This document shows positions 1 to 5,337 of a stretch of DNA of 5,337 nt, piece by piece. Both the position numbers and the translations under genes were made by a program. The stretch lies in assembly GCA_021818645.1 (NCBI GenBank), contig JAKATS010000022.1:1-5337 (forward strand). Direction: 5' to 3'. Below the pieces are notes generated by a model that ran no database searches, was not told the DNA's origin, and saw only the letters and a program-made list of their open reading frames with translations. The stretch comes from Acidobacteriota bacterium (GTDB taxonomy: Bacteria > Acidobacteriota > Terriglobia > Terriglobales > SCQP01). Each line of letters begins with the position of its first letter. The stretch's first letter is position 1.

Positions 1-41
1 TTGACGTAATAGAGCGGCGTCGTGAGAAAAAATCGGTTCAT
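1..41 (-). CDS. metG: Methionyl-tRNA synthetase, N-terminal fragment (runs off the window)
   Basis: Reading the minus strand from an ATG at 41-39 gives MNRFFLTTPLYYV, with a final partial codon starting AA, which fits Asn. This matches the very conserved N-terminus of class I methionyl-tRNA synthetase (pattern F-[FY]-[IL]-T-T-P-[IL]-Y-Y-V-N), the first strand of the Rossmann fold just before the HIGH-type motif, which lies outside the window. The enzyme charges tRNA-Met with methionine in the cytoplasm. Only 13 codons are visible. The start is well fixed because MetRS proteins normally begin two to five residues before this motif. No clear Shine-Dalgarno sequence precedes the ATG; the bases upstream are pyrimidine-rich. 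The gene is divergent from the large plus-strand operon. The main uncertainty is the shortness of the fragment, but the motif is distinctive. Confidence 0.88.
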   Translation of the reverse strand, partial: MNRFFLTTPLYYV

Positions 42-98
42 ATGCAGGCGAAAAGGCGAAGGCCGGAAGCCATGGCCCGGTCAACGGAAGAAAAGTTC

Positions 99-126
99 AG
101 TATAAGGCGGGATGGAATTGGATTAA
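99..126 (-). promoter_or_regulatory. Candidate sigma-70-type promoter for metG
   Basis: On the minus strand TATACT (104-99) is one mismatch from the TATAAT -10 consensus. It would place transcription start near base 92, leaving a leader of roughly 50 bases before the metG ATG at 41. The -35 match is weak: TTAATC at 126-121 with a 16-base spacer agrees with TTGACA at only three positions. The position relative to metG is the main support, and the call is an inference from sequence pattern. Confidence 0.3.
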
Positions 127-285
127 GGGAGCGGGTGGGGAGTTGACGCGGCTGGGCTTTGAGCCGAACACTCCCGCGGCCAGCAGGAAATTAACGGCCA
201 TGGCCAAAGCGCCGGCAAAATTGTTCATGACCACGCCAATATCGGCCGGGCGGCCTGAGCCATTCCGATTCACTACCACATATTC

Positions 286-291
286 AGAGAG
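286..291 (+). promoter_or_regulatory. Possible ribosome binding site for the start at 298
   Basis: AGAGAG lies 6 bases before the ATG at 298, a reasonable Shine-Dalgarno-like purine run at normal spacing. It favours 298 as the start over the in-frame ATG at 337, which has no purine-rich motif before it. The in-frame ATG at 325 has a competing AAGGTGA at 307-313 with a longer spacing of 11 bases. The site is therefore suggestive rather than decisive. Confidence 0.35.
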
Positions 292-297
292 CCCTGC

Positions 298-3200
298 ATG
301 CGTGTCAAGGTGAAGTCGTGTAGCATGTGTAGCATCATGCAATCGCCGAGATGGAGTGGCTGGGTATGGATGGGACTGCTGAGCACGGTCTGGTGCGGAG
401 CAGGATGGGCGCAAACCCCGCCGGCCAGTCTGCCACGGCGGATTCAGGCGGTCTGGCGCCGGGATCTGACCGTCAGCGCCCGGGGCTGGCTGCATCATGC
501 CAATGTTGTGGTTTTACAGCGCTGGATCAGCCGCCAGATTCTTCCTTCGGGCGCGGAATTGATCCATCTGGCATCGGTTTCGAAACCACTGACCGATTTA
601 GGCGCCCGCGCGCTGACGCAACTGCCCCTGGTTTACAGCGGCGACACCCGCATACTCGCGGCGCGAGCCTGGGTAGCCAGTCCGCGCCGGCTTTGGACGC
701 CATCCCCGGATGCGATTCACGACTTCGCGATGCAACTGCCGCTATTCACGCTCGAAAGCCTGGATTTACGGGAACGGCAAATCACATTGCCCAACGTTCA
801 GCCCGGGCGGCTGGTCATTGTAGATATTCACGAGCGGCTGCGCAAAAATTCGGATTTTCCAGGCGACGCAACCTATCTGGCCAATCGCCAGCTTTTTCCC
901 GTAGCCTGGCAGCGGATCAAAATACTGGCGCCGGCCGGGATGCGCATGCGCTACGAGCTGGCGCCGCGCTGGACCGGCAAGGCTCCCAGCGGCATGCGGC
1001 TGCGCTTTAGCCAGAGCCGGGTTCCGGAAGGCCGGAAATATCGTTTTCTCTGGACGCATATTCCGGCTTTTCATGCGGAGCCATATATGAACCGCCGAGC
1101 CTTGCCCCTGGTGGTGACAAATTTTCAAAACTGGCGGCAAGTGGCGGCATGGTATTACCACCTGGCAGTCGCCAGCACACAGGTGACGCCTGCCATCCGC
1201 GCGGCCGCCCAAAAGATCACCGCCCGGCACGCCACGCGGAACGGCAAAATCAAAGCCCTGTATAGCTTCGTGGCGCGGAAATTTCGCTATCTCAGCTTGT
1301 CTTTTGGGGTGGGCCGGGTACGGCCGCATCCGGCCACGGAAGTATTGACCAATGGCTACGGAGATTGCAAGGACAAAGCCGCTCTACTGATCGCCCTGCT
1401 GCGCGCGGCCGGCATCCGCGCCGATTTTTTTCTGCTCAATACCCAAAATCGTTTGCTGGCCAAGGCGCCATCGCCGCGGCAATTTAATCATGCCATCGTA
1501 GCCGTGCCGGAAGCGCATGGGTTCGAATTTCTGGACGCCACGCTGCCGGCGGAGTTTGGCTCCTTACTGGGAGATGCCGGACACCGCGGCTTACTGATCC
1601 AGCCCCAACAGGGGCATTTAATGAGAATTCCGGCGCTGGAACCGCGGCAACTGGAGACGCGGGAAACAGACCAAATTCACTTTCAGGCGAACGGCAACGC
1701 CAAAGCGATTTGCGAAATCCGCTATGGACCGGCGCCAGGGCTTCTGGCGCGGCTGGCGCTGCAGTTGGCCGGAGCGCGCACCCGCGCGATGGAAAAAGCC
1801 CTGGCGCGGGCGGAATTAAAAGGCGTGCGGCTGCGGCGGTTCACGCATTCGCCGTTTTCCGATTTAAATCATCGCTTTACCATTCACACTCTGCGCAGCA
1901 TGGACGGCCAAATCAACTTTCAGACCCATCCGGCAGAACTGCCGCTGTGGTGGCATATGGCCCCGCAAGATGTGCCGCACAGCCGAAGGGCACGGCACTA
2001 TGGGTTAAACCTGAATGCCTTGGTGGTTCCGTACCGGCAAACCATGCGGATTCAATTGCCTGCGGAGTATGCGCCGGTATTGCCGCCCGATGTAAATATC
2101 ACCACTCACTTTGCGCAATTTCACATGCGCTATGCCTTCGATGCGGCAACGCATATTTTGACGGTGCAAGGCGAACAAAGCTGGCTGCGGCCGCGCCTGG
2201 CCGCCCGACGCCTGGATGCCTATCGGCTCTTTGACCGGCGGGCGACCCGGGCGGAAAAAAGCCAGCTTCGGCTGCGGCGCATCTACGGCGGCAGTCCGGC
2301 CGAATCCGCCGCTGTCCAGCGCAAGATGTGGCGGGAGTTATGCCATGGACGCTGGGAGCGGGTGCTGCGGTTAGGCCGGCAACTTGGGCCGGAAGCCGCG
2401 TTACCGGTCCCTATCAGCGAAAATCTGGCCCGGGCACGGCTGGGGCTGAACGAAAATGCCCGGGCACTGGCGCTGTTAATTCCGCTGGCCGCTAAAGCGC
2501 CCCTGGATTTGCAAATCCAGGGGTTGTTGGCTGAGGCTGAACTGCGCGCCCATCATCTGCATCGGGCTTGGCTGGCGAACCAGCGGCAATTGCGGCTCAC
2601 ACCCTATAATGCCGGCGCTGAAGCACGGGCGGGGCGGATTCTGGCCGCTCAAGGACAACCCGTCGCAGCGCTGGCGGACTTTGCACAAGCGGTAAAAATC
2701 GCGCCCGGCACGCCCGAATGGCGGCTCGAACTGGGCCAACAGCAGGCGCGAATGGGAAAGAGCGCCGCCGCGCAAGCCAGCTTGATCCAAGCCGCGGCTT
2801 TGCCCCAGACCACCAGCCGGCAACAGGCTGCCATGGCGAAAATCACGCTGCGGCACCATCTGAATTCCCATACGGCGCTCGGCTGGTGCAATATGGCGGT
2901 GCTGCGGCTGGAGGCTCAGCTGCAAAAATTCCACTGGTCTCGCCTGACTTGGCGACAGTGGCAACTGACCAAAGAGTTACCGGCCTGGATTGAAATGGAT
3001 GCGCGGCTGCGCCATATATCCAGACGACCCCGGGCGCTTGCGCTGGAACGCCTAGCGGTTGTCTTGCGCCCGGACCACGCCTCCTGGGTAATGCGGCTGG
3101 CACGGTGGGAGCGCCAGCGCCATGGTGCGGCAGCGGCTTTGCCCTGGGATTCGCTCGCGGCTACGATTCCGGCCGTTTCGGCCAAGGCATTGAACCTTTT

Positions 3201-3537
3201 AATGCGGGATTATTCGGCGCTTCCAAAACATAACTTGCCGGTCAATTTATATTTGATGCGGCACCCTGCACTGCGTCCGCGTTTTGGCGGCCTGCTCGTG
3301 CTGAGTGCAGCGGAAACTGGCACAGTTTTCAATGCCTGGGTCCGCAAGGGTCAGATTTTATCGGTCAATGCCTCAATCCGGCCGTCCTATTTTCACAAAC
3401 TTCAGTTGCTGCATTTCGCAGCTCCCATATTGGGCAGTCAGCCACTTAACTATTCCCTCGGAATGCAATGGACCGCGTCAGGCAAATGGCAAATTGTTCC
3501 TTTGCGCGCACCGGCTCGTTCCTCTAAAACACGATGA
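298..3537 (+). CDS. Exported DUF3857 / transglutaminase-like / TPR protein (1079 aa)
   Basis: A signal peptide comes first: basic residues, then a hydrophobic run ending GWA at residue 38, with likely cleavage before Gln39. Residues about 60-250 resemble DUF3857 (the stretch DTRILAARAWV and a following beta-rich region). Residues about 300-415 form a transglutaminase-like core: Cys357 in NGYGDCKDKAALL, His398 in FNHAIV and Asp413 in FLDATLP give a complete Cys-His-Asp triad. Residues about 440-650 look beta-rich. Residues about 675-850 are helical and TPR-like (for example ALADFAQAVKIAPG at 791-804). The last 80 or so residues may form a small beta domain. The fold suggests a cysteine peptidase, transglutaminase or amidase acting in the periplasm or envelope; the substrate is unknown. 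The next gene overlaps it by 4 bases. Start choice is uncertain: 298, 325 and 337 all leave a signal peptide. By hand count the product has about 147 Arg/Lys against 66 Asp/Glu, so it is very basic. Domain family is confident; function is not. Confidence 0.9.
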   Translation: MRVKVKSCSMCSIMQSPRWSGWVWMGLLSTVWCGAGWAQTPPASLPRRIQAVWRRDLTVSARGWLHHANVVVLQRWISRQILPSGAELIHLASVSKPLTDLGARALTQLPLVYSGDTRILAARAWVASPRRLWTPSPDAIHDFAMQLPLFTLESLDLRERQITLPNVQPGRLVIVDIHERLRKNSDFPGDATYLANRQLFPVAWQRIKILAPAGMRMRYELAPRWTGKAPSGMRLRFSQSRVPEGRKYRFLWTHIPAFHAEPYMNRRALPLVVTNFQNWRQVAAWYYHLAVASTQVTPAIRAAAQKITARHATRNGKIKALYSFVARKFRYLSLSFGVGRVRPHPATEVLTNGYGDCKDKAALLIALLRAAGIRADFFLLNTQNRLLAKAPSPRQFNHAIVAVPEAHGFEFLDATLPAEFGSLLGDAGHRGLLIQPQQGHLMRIPALEPRQLETRETDQIHFQANGNAKAICEIRYGPAPGLLARLALQLAGARTRAMEKALARAELKGVRLRRFTHSPFSDLNHRFTIHTLRSMDGQINFQTHPAELPLWWHMAPQDVPHSRRARHYGLNLNALVVPYRQTMRIQLPAEYAPVLPPDVNITTHFAQFHMRYAFDAATHILTVQGEQSWLRPRLAARRLDAYRLFDRRATRAEKSQLRLRRIYGGSPAESAAVQRKMWRELCHGRWERVLRLGRQLGPEAALPVPISENLARARLGLNENARALALLIPLAAKAPLDLQIQGLLAEAELRAHHLHRAWLANQRQLRLTPYNAGAEARAGRILAAQGQPVAALADFAQAVKIAPGTPEWRLELGQQQARMGKSAAAQASLIQAAALPQTTSRQQAAMAKITLRHHLNSHTALGWCNMAVLRLEAQLQKFHWSRLTWRQWQLTKELPAWIEMDARLRHISRRPRALALERLAVVLRPDHASWVMRLARWERQRHGAAAALPWDSLAATIPAVSAKALNLLMRDYSALPKHNLPVNLYLMRHPALRPRFGGLLVLSAAETGTVFNAWVRKGQILSVNASIRPSYFHKLQLLHFAAPILGSQPLNYSLGMQWTASGKWQIVPLRAPARSSKTR
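318..335 (+). repeat. Perfect 9-base tandem duplication near the start of the first gene
   Basis: GTGTAGCAT occurs twice in direct succession (318-326 and 327-335). The unit is three codons long, so copy number could change without shifting the frame. The repeat lies between the candidate starts at 298 and 337; the ATG at 325 straddles the junction of the two copies. In the long form it encodes the Cys-Ser-Met-Cys-Ser-Ile stretch ahead of the signal peptide. It is probably a slippage product. Confidence 0.85.
2500..2523. repeat. Perfect 24-base palindrome inside the transglutaminase-like/TPR gene
   Basis: The left arm CCCCTGGATTTG (2500-2511) is followed with no spacer by its exact reverse complement CAAATCCAGGGG (2512-2523). 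The flanking pair 2499/2524 does not match, so the symmetry ends there. It begins exactly on a codon boundary and spans eight codons, so both strands encode the same octapeptide, PLDLQIQG (residues 735-742 of the plus-strand protein, at the start of the TPR-like region). As RNA it could form a 10-bp stem with a TGCA loop. No T-run follows, so it is not an intrinsic terminator. Its role, if any, is unknown. Confidence 0.9.
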
Positions 3538-5213
3538 AATATTTCCTCATAGCCTGGGTATATTATTCACTGGCCGCGGCCAGTGCGGCCCAGACGGTTA
3601 CCGTGCATGCGCGCCCGCTGCTTCAGCCCAAACTGAGTGAGTGGCAGCAGCTTTTTTATGACCTCAATTTTGGACAAGTCAGCGCGGCGGGAACCATCGC
3701 GTCCCAACTGCAGCAACAGCACCCACAATGGCCGTTGCCCTATGCCTATCAAGGCATTGTCGCCGCGCGGAAAGGCCAATGGCTACAAGCGCGGCATGAT
3801 TTTATCCAGGCACGGCTGCTGCGCCTGCTGCCTGTATACCGCTGGATCCTGGCCAGCGGCCTCGCCCATAGTCCGCGCGCGGCAGACCGGCAATTAGCGA
3901 TTCATTACGCGGAACAGACCGTGGCCGCGGACACCGGCGGCAATTATCGCGCGGCGCGGGAGCCGGAAGTGATTCTGGCCCAACTCATGACGGCCCCAAT
4001 GTATTTTCATTATTTCGCCCGTCTTCCCGCGGCATCCGCCCGGCGGCAGGATGCGATTGCCAGTTTCGCGGCCTATCAGACGCATGATCCATTTATCTAT
4101 GGCATGCTGCATCCATTCTGGGGATTGACACCAGCCCAGCTGAACCGCCGAATCATGAAGCTAAATCAAAGGCCGCTGACCTATTGGCCCTCGCTCACGG
4201 TTTGCTGGCGGCTGGCGCGTAAGATGCTGGGTGACAGCGGAAGGCTGGAAGCCTGGCGGCTGCGCTACCGGCATTTTTTGCAGCCCCGGGAAACACTATG
4301 GCCGCAGTTAATGAGGGCGGAAAAGCGATTTCCCGGCAGTCAGCGGCTGCAGCGGTTAGATGGGCGATGGCGCCAGCCGATGCTGGCAAATGCCTGGGAT
4401 CAGGGTGAGCTGGCCCAAATGGAGCAAATGCTGCGCGCCGCGCCCGCTTCCACCGCTCGTTCACCGGGACTGGCCGTGTGGCAAGCACGCTGGCTGGCCG
4501 CCGAGGGGCATTTGCATCAGGCCCAGAACTGGCTGATGGCCTTTTCCCTCAAACTGCCCGCCGGGTCGCCAGAACAACTCATGCCACTGGGCTCCAACCC
4601 ACAACGGAACCTTTTTGGCCTGGTTTTAGCTTCCATGGCCAGCCTGCACGGCCAAGCCTATCTGGACCACTTCCGGCAAAAAGATATTCTGTATTGGCAG
4701 GCCAATCTTGCCTACCGGCTGGGCGATTATGCCGCTGCGGCCGCAGGACTGGAAAGCTCCGCCCAAATCCAGCATGTCTTGAATCCATTGGCGGAATTAA
4801 TGCTGGCTGAGTCGCTTGAGAAAACCGGCCATCGGCGGGCAGCCTGGGATGAATGGCGCAAAATATACCGGTCCAACGGCTATGGCATTTATGGTTATTA
4901 TGCGGCGATGGGGCTGCGGGAAACGGGTGGTAAACTCCTAACCCCACGCCGTCGCCGGCGGCGATTCGAAATCCAGGGATATCTCTATGCGGTACGCTGC
5001 CGGAAGGGACGCAATGTAAGAGTTACCATCGCCAATGGCTCGATTATGTATCCTCTGCGTCTGGCGCGAGGCATGCATTTTGCCGTTGGTTGCGGCCGGT
5101 TAAGCAAGCCGCTATGGGGGTTGGGCCGGGTCACGCCCGATCCTCGGGGTCTGCCCAGAGTGATCGGAACATTATTCCATTGGAGACGCGCCCATCGGTT
5201 TCTGCATCCGTAA
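3534..5213 (+). CDS. Exported helical-repeat (TPR-like) protein with C-terminal beta domain (559 aa)
   Basis: I do not recognise a named family. Residues 1-19 are a good signal peptide (Lys2, hydrophobic core, AAASAA, cleavage before Gln20), placing the product in the periplasm or beyond. Residues about 35-460 are almost entirely helical, with TPR-like pairs such as AYQGIVAARKGQWLQARHDF (71-90), a pair around 388-410 (LAYRLGDYAAAAAGLE) and another at about 418-445. Six consecutive arginines (472-477) separate these helices from a segment at about 478-550 rich in beta-type residues, with Cys489 and Cys520 (VGCG). This resembles small C-terminal domains on acidobacterial TPR proteins, from memory and not checked. 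No catalytic motif is visible, so a scaffold or binding role is the best guess. The ATG overlaps the upstream stop (ATGA) and no Shine-Dalgarno precedes it, indicating translational coupling and a joint function. The product is strongly basic: about 72 Arg/Lys to 32 Asp/Glu by hand count. Confidence 0.88.
   Translation: MKYFLIAWVYYSLAAASAAQTVTVHARPLLQPKLSEWQQLFYDLNFGQVSAAGTIASQLQQQHPQWPLPYAYQGIVAARKGQWLQARHDFIQARLLRLLPVYRWILASGLAHSPRAADRQLAIHYAEQTVAADTGGNYRAAREPEVILAQLMTAPMYFHYFARLPAASARRQDAIASFAAYQTHDPFIYGMLHPFWGLTPAQLNRRIMKLNQRPLTYWPSLTVCWRLARKMLGDSGRLEAWRLRYRHFLQPRETLWPQLMRAEKRFPGSQRLQRLDGRWRQPMLANAWDQGELAQMEQMLRAAPASTARSPGLAVWQARWLAAEGHLHQAQNWLMAFSLKLPAGSPEQLMPLGSNPQRNLFGLVLASMASLHGQAYLDHFRQKDILYWQANLAYRLGDYAAAAAGLESSAQIQHVLNPLAELMLAESLEKTGHRRAAWDEWRKIYRSNGYGIYGYYAAMGLRETGGKLLTPRRRRRRFEIQGYLYAVRCRKGRNVRVTIANGSIMYPLRLARGMHFAVGCGRLSKPLWGLGRVTPDPRGLPRVIGTLFHWRRAHRFLHP
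3568..3585. repeat. Perfect 18-base palindrome in the signal-peptide codons of the second gene
   Basis: CACTGGCCG (3568-3576) is followed directly by its reverse complement CGGCCAGTG (3577-3585). In mRNA it could form a 7-bp stem with a CGCG loop about 34 bases downstream of the start codon. It covers the end of the signal peptide core (Ser-Leu-Ala-Ala-Ala-Ser-Ala). Alanine codons in GC-rich DNA favour GGCC-type symmetry, so it may be coincidental. Confidence 0.8.
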
Positions 5214-5215
5214 GC

Positions 5216-5337
5216 TTAGAGACGGGCGGTCTGCCGCCATTCCAGTTCAGAGCTCTGCGGGGCCAGCACCCACAGGGTATAGATTCCCAGCGCGGTGCCA
5301 AAGGGAATGGATAACAGCGCCAGAATTCCGATCACAA
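5216..5337 (-). CDS. Small membrane protein, C-terminal fragment (start lies beyond the window)
   Basis: The minus strand is open from the window edge to a TAA at 5218-5216, giving 39 residues. They form a hydrophobic helix, VIGILALLSIPFGTALGIYT, then LWVLAP and a polar tail ending ELEWRQTARL. The segment around IPFGTALGIYTLWVL is a recurring C-terminal motif of small multi-pass membrane proteins of unknown function that I associate with Acidobacteriota and some other phyla; that is recall, not a search result. The helix with a short charged tail indicates an inner-membrane protein with this end exposed. Its stop is 2 bases from the stop of the convergent plus-strand gene, so the two genes are packed end to end. 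No function can be assigned. Confidence 0.75.
   Translation of the reverse strand, partial: VIGILALLSIPFGTALGIYTLWVLAPQSSELEWRQTARL

Noticed and set aside
3..146. Plus-strand open frame entering from the window edge and ending at 146
   Set aside because: It runs antisense through the metG start, its translation is a highly charged, featureless sequence, and the MetRS match on the opposite strand explains the first 41 bases.
221..284. Promoter for the plus-strand operon (TTGTTC at 221, CATATT at 279)
   Set aside because: No -35/-10 pair with acceptable spacing and agreement could be found. TTGTTC has no -10 at 16-18 bases, and CATATT has no -35.
382..399. Lipoprotein signal (lipobox) around Cys33 of the first protein
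   Set aside because: The residues before Cys33 are Ser-Thr-Val-Trp; a Trp at position -1 does not fit the lipobox, and a signal peptidase I site (GWA before Gln39) is a better explanation.
229..498. Upstream extension of the minus-strand frame ending at 97, up to 498
   Set aside because: This part overlaps the 5' end of the large plus-strand gene antisense and its translation looks like shadow coding. Only the part from 228 is considered as a possible small peptide.
351..1010. Long open frame (219 codons) in another plus-strand frame, and similar open frames on both strands within 766-3185 and 3567-4947
   Set aside because: They lie entirely within the two large genes, have low-complexity Arg/Ala/Pro/Gly-rich translations with no recognisable domains, and are explained by GC-rich codon bias in the real frames.
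4620..5213. Second protein as a lytic transglycosylase with a helical superhelix domain
   Set aside because: The helical repeats are superficially similar, but no SLT-type catalytic Glu motif is visible and the C-terminus looks like a small beta domain.
5225..5238. Hairpin GGCGG-TCTG-CCGCC as an intrinsic terminator for the plus-strand operon
   Set aside because: The stem is only 5 bp, is not followed by a T-run on either strand, and lies within the coding sequence of the convergent gene.

Overview
The window reads as a piece of chromosome from a moderately GC-rich, Gram-negative bacterium, most likely an Acidobacteriota (Terriglobia-type) organism. The evidence is circumstantial. It contains a secreted DUF3857/transglutaminase-like/TPR protein, a second secreted helical-repeat protein ending in a small beta-type domain of a kind I associate with acidobacterial TPR proteins, and a small membrane protein with a characteristic IPFGTALGIYTLWVL-type C-terminus. 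Nothing points to a mobile element, phage, CRISPR array or RNA gene.

Layout, left to right. Bases 1-41 (minus strand) hold the first 13 codons of methionyl-tRNA synthetase (metG), running out of the window. Bases 42-297 are a divergent intergenic region with a plausible metG -10 box, some short dyads and no convincing gene. Bases 298-3537 (plus) encode a 1079-residue exported protein: signal peptide, DUF3857, a transglutaminase-like core with an intact Cys357-His398-Asp413 triad, a further beta-rich region, TPR-like helices, and a C-terminal segment that may be a small beta domain. Bases 3534-5213 (plus) encode a 559-residue exported helical-repeat protein. Its start codon overlaps the stop of the first gene by 4 bases (ATGA), and it has no ribosome binding site of its own. 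Bases 5216-5337 (minus) are the last 39 codons of a small membrane protein, convergent with the pair and separated from it by only 2 bases.

The two large genes look like a translationally coupled, two-gene transcription unit. Both products carry signal peptides, both are dominated by helical repeats, both are strongly basic (many Arg, few Asp/Glu), and their C-termini may share a small domain. The simplest reading is a pair of partner proteins in the periplasm or at the cell envelope, one with a cysteine-protease/transglutaminase fold and one acting as a repeat scaffold. Their substrate is not evident from the sequence. They are the best candidates in this window for an undescribed system.

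The most striking DNA-level feature is a perfect 24-base palindrome (2500-2523) inside the first gene. A perfect 18-base palindrome lies just after the start of the second gene (3568-3585), and a perfect 9-base tandem duplication (318-335) lies between the alternative start codons of the first.
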